A stretch of DNA of 21,908 nt from Verrucomicrobia bacterium UBA1727 (lineage in GTDB: Bacteria; Verrucomicrobiota; Kiritimatiellia; RFP12; UBA1067): the NCBI GenBank assembly GCA_002315875.1, contig DCIL01000081.1, positions 1 to 21,908 on the forward strand. The letters run 5' to 3'. The notes under the pieces were generated by a model. The model made no database searches. It was not told where the DNA came from and saw only the letters and a list, made by a program, of their open reading frames with translations. Shown one piece after another: positions 7,392 to 14,724 of this stretch; position 1 is the first letter of the stretch; each line of letters starts with the position of its first letter. The position numbers and the translations under genes were made by a program.

Positions 7392-10300
7392 TGAAAAACA
7401 CCGAGGGGCCAGTAGAGCGGATTGCCGTCACAGGACAGGCCCGGCTCGACGGCGACAGAAAGCACATCGCCACCGGCCTCGACATTGAGTCCGAGTCCGA
7501 ACTGGGTTCCCGCCTTGAGCGCGGTCGGAGTCAGGAAGCGCGGCACCATCTCGATTTCCCAGACGCCACCGTTCGCTTCGGGACGCCAGCTCCACTTGAA
7601 ATCGCGCACGACCTCGTCGTCGGACGCGGCATTCGTGGTGCCGTCCGCAAACTGCGTGTTCACGGCCTTGAGACGCTTGATCTCCTTGTCCGTGAAAAGA
7701 TACGAGGAATCGTCCGGCCCGAGCTTCGCGACCTCGAGCTTGCGCGCATTGCCGAGTCCGTCCAGCGAGAAGCGGAGCCGAGGAGCCGCCTTCGCGCCCT
7801 TCACCGCAACCTTGAGATGCAGGGCCTTCTTCGACCAGCCGATGCTGGCTTCGGCCTTAAGCGAGCCGGACCCCGAAACGCGATTGGTTATAGGAAGCGT
7901 TGCGGACTTCGAAAAGTCCGCCCCGTCACCCAAGAACGGCACGTCGAACCTGACCTCGCGGTACTTACGGTCTAAGTCCGCGGCAAAATCGCCCTTGGAT
8001 TCCTCAAGCGCCTTCAAAAGTGCCGCGGGATCTCCGCTGCGCACGAAGATCGGAGCGGACGTAAGCGGCACGAGCGAATAGCCGTCGGCATTCCGCTTCG
8101 CCTTGCGCTCGTTGCCCATCAGATCAAAGAAGCGCGCGTCGGACGGCAGCTTCATCTCGAGGACGGGACTCTTCTTCACGCCGTTCTCGAGGTCAATGCT
8201 GCTCGACCACACCGCCATCACGCCGTCCGTGGCCGTGGGGGTGGGACGATACACGTAACCCAAGACATCCTTGTGGGGACGAGCCGAGCCGACATAGCGC
8301 GGATCGGGGAGGAGACGTCCGATAACGTTGACGACCATCGGCCAGACGTAGGGCTGGGCATCGATGTCGAAGTAGAGCCAGCGCTGCCAGGTGTGGGTGA
8401 TGCCGAGACGCGGCCAGCGCTTGAGGTCCATCAGATAGATTCGCGCGATCGTGCCCGCGTGCACGAATTCGCGATTGCCGAACGCGGCGGAAGGAATCGT
8501 GCCTTCGTAGCTGTCGCTCCAGTCCCCGGCCAGCCAGGAGGGGATGTACATCGGCAGCATGTTGCTCGACTCGGTGAAGAAGATCGGCGTGGTGTCGGGA
8601 TAGCCGTACTTCGCGATGAGATCGCAGAGCGCCTGAGCGTTCTCTTCACGGTCCGCGAACGAGCCGAGGCGTCCCGCGCCGTCCATCGCCCAGTACATGT
8701 GCACCGAGAAGAAGTCATAGCGGAAATTGTGCTTTGCCGCGGTCTTCATGTAATTCTCCATCACCGTACGGCAGTTGCCTTCGTTGAAGCTGCAGGTTCC
8801 GTGGGTGGGTCCGTACATCAGCTTCATGCCGCGCTCGTCAAAGGCGCGCTTGAGTCCCTTCCAGCAGGCGTACTGCCGCTGGAAGTATTCGTCAAACTTG
8901 CCGGCCTTGATGAGCGGATCGCCAAGCTCCTCCTCATTGCCGAAGCACCAGTAGACATCGTCCTTATAGCAGTCCATACCCGCCTTGTACGACAGTTCCT
9001 CGATGGTCTTGAGGATGCGCGCGGTATCGTTGGAATAGGCCGCCCAGCCGGGCTTGCGCCAGCCGAAGTTCTTGGGATCGTACTTCGGCATCTCGGTGCA
9101 GGAGAAGATGTGGACGCGGTTGATCATGTTGAGTCCGCGGTAGAGCTCGGCCTGCGGACCCGTGACGTACTCGCTGTTGCGCGCCCAGCTGGTGGCGCCG
9201 ATGCCGTAGTCCTTCATGCGCTCGTAGGCGATCTTGTAGCGCGACGACGAGCTGAAGAAGTTGAAATGCGCGAAGAAGTGCGAAAGCGGATGCGCCGTGC
9301 CGAGCGGATCGATCACCATCATGCGCTGGTAATCCGTCCATTGCCGAGTCGCCGCGGCGAAATCGGTACGGAGAACGAAGACGCCGGCACCGAGACGGGA
9401 CGCTTCGAAATCGAGGGGCAGCTCGCCGAGACCGTCCGCTCCGAGCTTGAAGGAAAGCTTCCGTTCGAAGACCTTCTCCTGATAGTAGTTGAGAAGCGTC
9501 ACCTTGACCGTGCCGTCGAGTCCGGCGGACCCGGTGAGAGCGAGCTTCGCACCGATCGGATCGCCGAGATGGAGGTAGTTGTAGGGCGCGGCAGTTACGA
9601 GCTTGCCGTAGACGGGATCGTCATCGAAGTCGGTGGCGGTGTCCCCTTCCTCGACCTGCAAGCCGTCCACCCAGATCCAGCCGTCACCCCATCCGCTAAA
9701 GTTGATGGTAACGCCGCCCTCGTCGGGAATGAACCTGAACGAATACCGCTTCCAGTCGCCACCGTTCTTGAGCGCTTCCCAAAGCGAATGGCGTTTGTCG
9801 CCGGGAACGGTTTTGATCTTGTTCTGCTTCGCGACCGGCTGGGGCGAGCAGCCGAGCGTCATCACGCCCTTACCGGGGTTCGCCATGCCCTTCGCCCAGA
9901 TCGAGGCCGTATGGACGACCCCCGCCCGAAGCGACATCGGCGCCGTGCGGAATCCCTCGCACTTGCCGTCTCCGTTCACGCGGTACTTGACGCACTTATG
10001 TCCGAGCTTGCCGCCCTCGACAATCTCCTGCTGCGGCGCGTCATTGAGTTTCTTCACGCTCTCCATGCGCCAGCCGCTGAACATCCATCCGGAATAGAAC
10101 CAGCCCTTGAAGCCCTGCTCGAAACTGCCGTTCATGACGCGGTTCCTGCCGGCCTTGACGGGAACATGCACCGCGTCCGTCTGCCAGAAGTCGATCTCGC
10201 CTTCCTTCGGCGGGGCCTTGATGGCGGGGGCGGACGATTCATGGAAGTCGACCTTGATCGTGCCGCGGCGCTGCTTAGGCCACCAGATGACGAGCGTCGA

Positions 10301-10999
10301 ACCGTCCTTGTTAGGCGCGACCCATCCGAAGTTGAAGCCGAAGTCAATCGTGATGCGCTTGGTGGGATCGTCCGGCTCGAGCTCGACAATCGAAGTGCCC
10401 TTCACCGCCTTGAACTTGACGCCCTTGGCAATCGTCAGCTGCAGCTGGTGTTCACTCGTCGGCGCCTCGAGGCCGAGATCATAGCGAAGCGACACCTTGC
10501 CCTCGCCAGCAGGCTGCGCGGCATAGGCGCAGACGAAGTCGTTGCTCGCGCACGGATACTTGCGCTTCCAGCCGAGACGCTTCTTCTCGACGTCCACGAG
10601 CTGCGTATCGTTGGAAGTCGGGATGTTCATCCAGAAATGCTGCTTCGGCAATTGGAAGAAAAGGCGCGCGAGATGGTGCTTGCCGAGCACGGCGGGCGAG
10701 GACTTGCCGGCGTAGAAACCGATGCGGCCGAAGCCGGACGCACCATTGCCCTTGAGACGATGGTCCTCGCCACTGAGCAGCATGGACTTGTCGCCCGCGG
10801 CGAATTCGGTCCAGCGGTACTGCTCGGCGGTGGGACGGAACCGATCGCGGCGATAGGTCCAGCTGAGCAGATCGACCGGTTGCCGCTGAGGAGCGGAAAG
10901 CGCGAACGGGGCGCGGGACTCGGGAAGAAGCGGAAGTTCCGCGGCGAAAACAGATACGGACGAAAGCGCTGCCAGCGCAATGACGAGAGAGTGTTTCAT
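7388..10999 (-). CDS. Secreted multidomain glycoside hydrolase, clan-A-like TIM barrel with carbohydrate-binding modules
   Basis: The protein has 1203 aa. A Sec signal peptide (1-20, cleavage after FAA) is followed by an unrecognised N-terminal region (about 21-280), a CBM4/9-like jelly roll (about 287-455, from RVMNGSFEQGFKGW to WVDGLQVEEGD), a linking beta domain (about 460-560), a TIM-barrel-like region (about 565-895), a beta sandwich (about 905-990) and a C-terminal DOMON/CBM9-like domain (about 1018-1203). The barrel carries CFGNEEELGD, with Glu689 the likely acid/base, and PIFFTESSN, with Glu810 the likely nucleophile: the N-E and strand-7 E signature of retaining clan A enzymes. The substrate is unknown and the family number cannot be given. 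The start follows an extended TATAAT by only 11 nt and has no SD. It is probably periplasmic or secreted. Confidence 0.8.
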   Translation of the reverse strand: MKHSLVIALAALSSVSVFAAELPLLPESRAPFALSAPQRQPVDLLSWTYRRDRFRPTAEQYRWTEFAAGDKSMLLSGEDHRLKGNGASGFGRIGFYAGKSSPAVLGKHHLARLFFQLPKQHFWMNIPTSNDTQLVDVEKKRLGWKRKYPCASNDFVCAYAAQPAGEGKVSLRYDLGLEAPTSEHQLQLTIAKGVKFKAVKGTSIVELEPDDPTKRITIDFGFNFGWVAPNKDGSTLVIWWPKQRRGTIKVDFHESSAPAIKAPPKEGEIDFWQTDAVHVPVKAGRNRVMNGSFEQGFKGWFYSGWMFSGWRMESVKKLNDAPQQEIVEGGKLGHKCVKYRVNGDGKCEGFRTAPMSLRAGVVHTASIWAKGMANPGKGVMTLGCSPQPVAKQNKIKTVPGDKRHSLWEALKNGGDWKRYSFRFIPDEGGVTINFSGWGDGWIWVDGLQVEEGDTATDFDDDPVYGKLVTAAPYNYLHLGDPIGAKLALTGSAGLDGTVKVTLLNYYQEKVFERKLSFKLGADGLGELPLDFEASRLGAGVFVLRTDFAAATRQWTDYQRMMVIDPLGTAHPLSHFFAHFNFFSSSSRYKIAYERMKDYGIGATSWARNSEYVTGPQAELYRGLNMINRVHIFSCTEMPKYDPKNFGWRKPGWAAYSNDTARILKTIEELSYKAGMDCYKDDVYWCFGNEEELGDPLIKAGKFDEYFQRQYACWKGLKRAFDERGMKLMYGPTHGTCSFNEGNCRTVMENYMKTAAKHNFRYDFFSVHMYWAMDGAGRLGSFADREENAQALCDLIAKYGYPDTTPIFFTESSNMLPMYIPSWLAGDWSDSYEGTIPSAAFGNREFVHAGTIARIYLMDLKRWPRLGITHTWQRWLYFDIDAQPYVWPMVVNVIGRLLPDPRYVGSARPHKDVLGYVYRPTPTATDGVMAVWSSSIDLENGVKKSPVLEMKLPSDARFFDLMGNERKAKRNADGYSLVPLTSAPIFVRSGDPAALLKALEESKGDFAADLDRKYREVRFDVPFLGDGADFSKSATLPITNRVSGSGSLKAEASIGWSKKALHLKVAVKGAKAAPRLRFSLDGLGNARKLEVAKLGPDDSSYLFTDKEIKRLKAVNTQFADGTTNAASDDEVVRDFKWSWRPEANGGVWEIEMVPRFLTPTALKAGTQFGLGLNVEAGGDVLSVAVEPGLSCDGNPLYWPLGVFQ

Positions 11000-11010
11000 A
11001 GCTACGACGT

Positions 11011-11019
11011 ATTATACCA
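11011..11019 (-). promoter_or_regulatory. Extended -10 promoter of the 1203-aa glycosidase gene
   Basis: The minus strand reads TGG-TATAAT. The -10 box (11011-11016) is consensus and is preceded by an extended TG motif (11017-11019). The ATG at 10999 is 11 nt downstream of the box, so the transcript should have a leader of only about 5 nt. No good -35 is seen, as expected for an extended -10. Confidence 0.65.
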
Positions 11020-11027
11020 AAAAAGAG

Positions 11028-11033
11028 TATAAT
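11028..11033 (+). promoter_or_regulatory. -10 box of the decarboxylase gene, predicting a leaderless mRNA
   Basis: A consensus TATAAT ends 7 nt before the ATG at 11041. With usual spacing, transcription would begin at or one base before the A of the start codon. There is no SD and no clear -35 box. Confidence 0.62.
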
Positions 11034-11040
11034 ACGCGGC

Positions 11041-13176
11041 ATGAGATACCTCTCTGTACTTTGGCTTCACAAACCGCTGCCAAGCGATGACAAGACGGTG
11101 CCCGTTGTTGAATACGGACTTTCCGATGCCTTCCGGGCGTTCTGTCTCGAAGCTTTCAACGTGCGTATGCCGCTTGAGTATCCACCGCTCCGGCTGCGCA
11201 CGATCAGTTCGGCCGAAGATCTGCCGCGCACGCTATTCGCGAACGGCACGCCGAAGGACGGGCTCACGGAGTTCGGATGCGACACCTGCCTTTTGTTCGT
11301 GGACGATCTGCTGGTCTCGGAAAACGTAGGTGATCTGCCGCTCAAGGAATGGCTCAAGCTCTACCTGCCAGCGCTGCCGAAGGTCGTGGTGACCTGGCCG
11401 GGACACGCCCCCGTGACACTGCCCCAGCGACGCTGGACGAAAAAGCCGATGTCGGTACTGCGCAATCCATCGCGCTATCACGAGCGACTCGTCCATCTCT
11501 TCAAATCCTTCTGGCAGCCGCGCTTCTGGTCCGCTCTCAAGCAATACGTCCAGACGAAGGCCGGCAACAACTGGCACACGCCGGGACACAACAGCGGCAA
11601 CGCCTTCGCAAGCTCTCCCTTTCTGCTCGGTTTCCATGAGGCGTTCGGTTCGATGATCTTCCGATCCGACCTCTCCGTATCGGTGGAATCGCTTGGCGAT
11701 CTTTCGAGTCCCGAAGCGCACACCCCGCTTTCCGAAGCGCAGAAGCTTTCGTCCGAAATCTTCGGCACCGCCCTCAGCTGCTATGTCACCAACGGCACCT
11801 CGACCTCGAACAAAGCGATGCTGATGACGCTGCTCAAGCCGGGCGAAACCGTACTCGTAGACCGCAACTGCCACAAAAGCGTCCATCACGCCGTCGTCAC
11901 CTCGGGTGCAGTCCCACGCTATCTGCCGAGCCGCTGGAACGCACGACTCGGCGCCTGGGGACCGGTCTCGCTGTCCGACATCACCCGCGAGCTTGAGAAC
12001 GCAACGGTGCGTCCACGGCTTCTCATCCTCACGACCTGCACCTACGAAGGCGTACTGTATCCGGTGTGGGAAATCGCGCGGCTTTGCGAAAAGTACGGAG
12101 TCCTGTTCTATGCGGACGAGGCCTGGGCGGCGTATCTCAATTTCCATCCGTTCTACACCCATGTCGATCCGGAAACAGGCATCACACACCGCTACAACGC
12201 CGTCAGCGAACGAAGCGGAGCCCATTTCTCCGCGCAATCCACCCACAAGACGCTCGCGGCATTTTCGCAGGCCTCGATGATTCAGGTCTCGACGCGCTTC
12301 AAGGCGCTGCTCGAAAGCGATGCCTCACCGCAGTTTCGCTGGCTCCGCAGACGTTTCTCGCTGCACGGCCACGGATCCTGGGAAAAATTCACGCACGACC
12401 TGCGCGAGTTCCTCAGATACTGGCATTCGACCTCGCCTCACTATCCGTTCCTGGCGACACTGGACATCGCCGGCGTGCAGATGCGACTTGAAGGTATGAA
12501 GCTTCTCGACGAGCGCCTCAAGTGGGTGGCGCAATTCCGACGGCGGGTCGCGGCGGAATGCCGCAAGAGCGAGGACGAATGTTTCGCATCGCTTCATGAG
12601 ATCGCAGGCGGCGGTGCCGACTGGACGCAGAACGGATACCTCAGGGATCCGCTCAAGATAGTGCTGATGCTCAAGAGCGCGAACGACTGCCGCAATTTCA
12701 AGAGTGCCCTCAAGAAGGCGCACATCCAATGGGAGAAATCAACCTCGACTACGATTCTCTTCCTGGTGACGTCCGGCACGGTCGAGAACAACTTCGAGGA
12801 CCTCTTCCGCGTCTGCCGGATGAACCGTTCGCTCATCGGCAGGCCGTCCCTGGCCCACGCGAACAACACCGTCAATCAGGCGGTTTCGGGACAACCCGTG
12901 GTGCTTCCTCACGACGCGGCGCTTTGCGATGGAGAGTTGCTTCCCATAGAAGATACGGTCGGGCGCATCGCCTCGCAGTTTCTCGTGCCGTATCCTCCGG
13001 GAATCCCGGTTTTCATTCCCGGTCTCAAGATCACCGAAGCGATGGTCAAGCTGATCAAAGACGTCATCGAGAACGAAGGACCCAGCGCCGTTCACGGCCT
13101 CTTCTGCCGCGGAGGTCACGCGCCTTACTTCGTGGAGGTACTGAACCTCAACGAAGAGCGCCGCCTGAAGGCATAA
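11041..13176 (+). CDS. PLP-dependent Orn/Lys/Arg decarboxylase, arginine-decarboxylase (AdiA)-like
   Basis: The 711-aa length is typical of inducible amino-acid decarboxylases (about 710-755 aa). The order is an N-terminal flavodoxin-like wing (about 1-130), a fold-type-I PLP domain (about 165-600) and a C-terminal domain. Visible motifs are WHTPGHNSGNAF, RSDLSVSVESLG, DRNCHKS, FYADEAWAAYLNFHPFY, SAQSTHKTLAAFSQAS with Lys403 as the likely Schiff-base lysine, and LVPYPPGIPVFIPG. DEAW and STHK.L...SQAS resemble E. coli AdiA more than lysine or ornithine enzymes (DSAW), so arginine to agmatine plus CO2 is favoured but not proven. It would act in the cytosol, in acid resistance or polyamine synthesis. 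No antiporter gene is next to it. It appears monocistronic, is divergent from the glycosidase and has no SD. Its last 29 bp overlap the opposing phosphoesterase gene. Confidence 0.9.
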   Translation: MRYLSVLWLHKPLPSDDKTVPVVEYGLSDAFRAFCLEAFNVRMPLEYPPLRLRTISSAEDLPRTLFANGTPKDGLTEFGCDTCLLFVDDLLVSENVGDLPLKEWLKLYLPALPKVVVTWPGHAPVTLPQRRWTKKPMSVLRNPSRYHERLVHLFKSFWQPRFWSALKQYVQTKAGNNWHTPGHNSGNAFASSPFLLGFHEAFGSMIFRSDLSVSVESLGDLSSPEAHTPLSEAQKLSSEIFGTALSCYVTNGTSTSNKAMLMTLLKPGETVLVDRNCHKSVHHAVVTSGAVPRYLPSRWNARLGAWGPVSLSDITRELENATVRPRLLILTTCTYEGVLYPVWEIARLCEKYGVLFYADEAWAAYLNFHPFYTHVDPETGITHRYNAVSERSGAHFSAQSTHKTLAAFSQASMIQVSTRFKALLESDASPQFRWLRRRFSLHGHGSWEKFTHDLREFLRYWHSTSPHYPFLATLDIAGVQMRLEGMKLLDERLKWVAQFRRRVAAECRKSEDECFASLHEIAGGGADWTQNGYLRDPLKIVLMLKSANDCRNFKSALKKAHIQWEKSTSTTILFLVTSGTVENNFEDLFRVCRMNRSLIGRPSLAHANNTVNQAVSGQPVVLPHDAALCDGELLPIEDTVGRIASQFLVPYPPGIPVFIPGLKITEAMVKLIKDVIENEGPSAVHGLFCRGGHAPYFVEVLNLNEERRLKA

Positions 13177-14605
13177 CCTTGGTCCAGCCCTTCTCTGTGG
13201 TTTTGCGCCAAGGTGTTGCGATGCTGTCGCCTGCGCGGCCGAAGGCATTGATCGGACGCACGACGAACCGCACTTCGCTGGAATAGCGGGTAAAGCCCTG
13301 GAACGGAATCTCATCGATCGAAAAGACGCATTTCACGGGCTTGTTGTCGCGCTCTGGCGGCAGCATGATACCGGATGAAAACACGCGCTTGGTGGAAACG
13401 ACGCGCGTGAAATCGAAAATGCGTTCTTCGAGGATGACCTCATAGTCAAACGCACGCACGGGACTCGTCAGCACCGGAAAAGTCACCGCACACTGAAGCG
13501 TCTCTCGTCCAAGCCGATTCTTGCCCGGAGCGAAGTCGCTGACACTGACAGCAGTACCCGCGGCGAACTGGGGAATGGGCATCGTCCGCATACGATGCGT
13601 GTAATTGTAGGGACGCGACGCGCGCGCGCCGAGCGGCACCACCCAATCCTCGCCGAGCGAACGGCCAGAGGCAAGGTCGCGCCGTTCGAAAACCACGCGA
13701 TCGGCATAGACGGACACGAAAAGTCCCTGCAGAACCGCCGCCCCCGTAGCCCTGAAGGACGGCATCTGCTTGATCGGACGATCCGGCACCTTGCGTCCCA
13801 CATTCTCACGCCCGTTCCGAACCCCGGGACGTACCAGCGAAGAGGCGCCAACCGATGTGAACGATGTCTGACAGATCATCTGCTCGTCGGTAAGCGACAT
13901 GTGGGAATGTCCGCAAATCGCAATGGCATTCGGCCAATCGGAGAGCACCTTGCTGACCGACCCGTCGTCCATACACCACCCCACCCACGGATCGCCCACC
14001 GCACCGCGGAGATGCGGATGCTGAACGTAGAAGAAAGGTCCCTTCCTGAGTTCCTCCGAATGCGCGGCAAGCACCGCGGCGACATCGGACCCTTTCACGC
14101 CCCAGTGGGCACCCACGATGGGAATCCCGCAAACGCGCTTGTACCACACCTTGGCGTATGGCTCGTCAAAGGCGCGCGTCCAGGCCGCGGCGGCATCGGT
14201 GACGATGATCGCGGCGGGATCGGCTGTTTCCTTCGGGAATGCCGCGCGGATGTATTCCCAGCCCGCCGCCTCGACATCGTGATTGCCGTAGACGAAAAGC
14301 TTCTCGGCGGGACGTCCCGAGCGCGAACGGCCATTGGGAAAGGCCTTGCGCCACAACTCGCCGACCGCGTTCAGTTCGCGATTGAGTCCGCTATCGGCGA
14401 TGTCGCCGGCAATCATCACCGCATCAACTCCGGACGCGGAAAAGACGTTGAACGCCTTCTCAATCGCCTGAGTATGCGCGGCACTTCCGTTGTAATGCAC
14501 GTCGCTGACAATGCCGAAGCGCATAATCGGCGCCTCGGCGGCAAACGTACGAGAAGCGAATGCCGTCCACGCGGCTGAACCAATCAAAAAGTTTCTACGA
14601 GTCAT
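13148..14605 (-). CDS. Tat-exported calcineurin-like metallophosphoesterase
   Basis: The protein has 485 aa. The N-terminus MTRRNFLIGSAAWTAFASRTFAAEA is a twin-arginine signal (TRRNFL). The metallophosphoesterase fold follows at about 28-260 with all metal-ligand motifs: SDVHYN (Asp35, His37), GDIADS (Asp68), GNHD (Asn108, His109), QHPH (His196/198) and GHSH (His233/235). A C-terminal beta region (about 290-485, possibly Fn3-like) is typical of exported phosphodiesterases. The substrate is unknown. The ATG at 14605 is chosen because it starts the Tat signal; 29 extra upstream codons would read through a tandem repeat and the promoter. No SD precedes it. It is convergent with the decarboxylase gene, whose end it overlaps, and divergent from the 511-aa glycosidase. 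Confidence 0.88.
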   Translation of the reverse strand: MTRRNFLIGSAAWTAFASRTFAAEAPIMRFGIVSDVHYNGSAAHTQAIEKAFNVFSASGVDAVMIAGDIADSGLNRELNAVGELWRKAFPNGRSRSGRPAEKLFVYGNHDVEAAGWEYIRAAFPKETADPAAIIVTDAAAAWTRAFDEPYAKVWYKRVCGIPIVGAHWGVKGSDVAAVLAAHSEELRKGPFFYVQHPHLRGAVGDPWVGWCMDDGSVSKVLSDWPNAIAICGHSHMSLTDEQMICQTSFTSVGASSLVRPGVRNGRENVGRKVPDRPIKQMPSFRATGAAVLQGLFVSVYADRVVFERRDLASGRSLGEDWVVPLGARASRPYNYTHRMRTMPIPQFAAGTAVSVSDFAPGKNRLGRETLQCAVTFPVLTSPVRAFDYEVILEERIFDFTRVVSTKRVFSSGIMLPPERDNKPVKCVFSIDEIPFQGFTRYSSEVRFVVRPINAFGRAGDSIATPWRKTTEKGWTKVMPSGGALR

Positions 14606-14620
14606 GGGGTTAAGGTTTGA

Positions 14621-14657
14621 GAGGTGATGAGAGGTGATGAGAGGTGATGAGAGGTGA
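14621..14657. repeat. Decamer tandem repeat, 3.7 copies of GAGGTGATGA
   Basis: Three exact copies (14621-14650) and a 7-base partial copy lie between the -10 box and ATG of the phosphoesterase gene. On that gene's strand the unit reads TCATCACCTC and fills most of the predicted 5' leader. Confidence 0.9.
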
Positions 14658-14659
14658 GT

Positions 14660-14668
14660 ATTATACCA
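14660..14668 (-). promoter_or_regulatory. Extended -10 promoter of the phosphoesterase gene
   Basis: The minus strand reads TGG-TATAAT (box 14660-14665), followed by AC as in the other extended boxes in this window. Transcription would start near 14653, inside the decamer repeat, giving a leader of about 48 nt with no SD. No convincing -35 is visible. Confidence 0.6.
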
Positions 14669-14679
14669 CAATTTCTGCG

Positions 14680-14700
14680 GACCATTGACCACTGACCATT
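14680..14700. repeat. Three tandem heptamers GACCAYT
   Basis: The copies are GACCATT, GACCACT and GACCATT in direct succession. The first two together supply the TTGACC used as the -35 of the rightward glycosidase promoter. A 12-base piece of the array (ACCATTGACCAC, 14681-14692) recurs at 16253-16264 at the other end of that gene. Confidence 0.8.
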
Positions 14701-14714
14701 GTTAATGATACAAT
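14685..14714 (+). promoter_or_regulatory. Promoter of the 511-aa glycosidase gene
   Basis: A -35 box TTGACC (14685-14690), an 18-bp spacer and a -10 box TACAAT (14709-14714) with an extended TG at 14706-14707. The ATG at 14725 is 10 nt past the -10, so the leader would be about 4 nt. No SD is seen. Confidence 0.65.
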
Positions 14715-14724
14715 TCACACCAAG

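Larger units (their letters stand above)
11008..11036. repeat. Perfect inverted repeat carrying two divergent -10 boxes
   Basis: The arms CGTATTATAC (11008-11017) and GTATAATACG (11027-11036) are perfect reverse complements separated by nine bases (CAAAAAAGA). Each arm contains a consensus TATAAT pointing outward, one for the glycosidase on the left and one for the decarboxylase on the right. The dyad could simply be two mirror-image promoters or could also be an operator. Confidence 0.75.

Noticed and set aside
8273..11032. A 919-codon open frame on the plus strand opposite the 1203-aa glycosidase
   Set aside because: It is antisense to a well-supported gene. Its translation is Arg/Glu/His/Leu-rich low-complexity sequence without recognisable motifs, as produced by high-GC third-codon bias.
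13176..13214. Inverted repeat ACCTTGG/CCAAGGT after the decarboxylase as a terminator
   Set aside because: The stem is only 7 bp with a 25-nt loop, no T run follows, and it lies inside the opposing gene's coding sequence.
14621..14657. The decamer array as a CRISPR array or small ORF
   Set aside because: Units of 10 bp without spacers cannot be CRISPR. The GAGGTG-ATG look of each unit on the plus strand leads only to a frame of a few codons.
14606..14692. Starting the phosphoesterase at the ATG at 14692
   Set aside because: It would translate the promoter and decamer repeat and bury the Tat signal 29 residues inside the protein.
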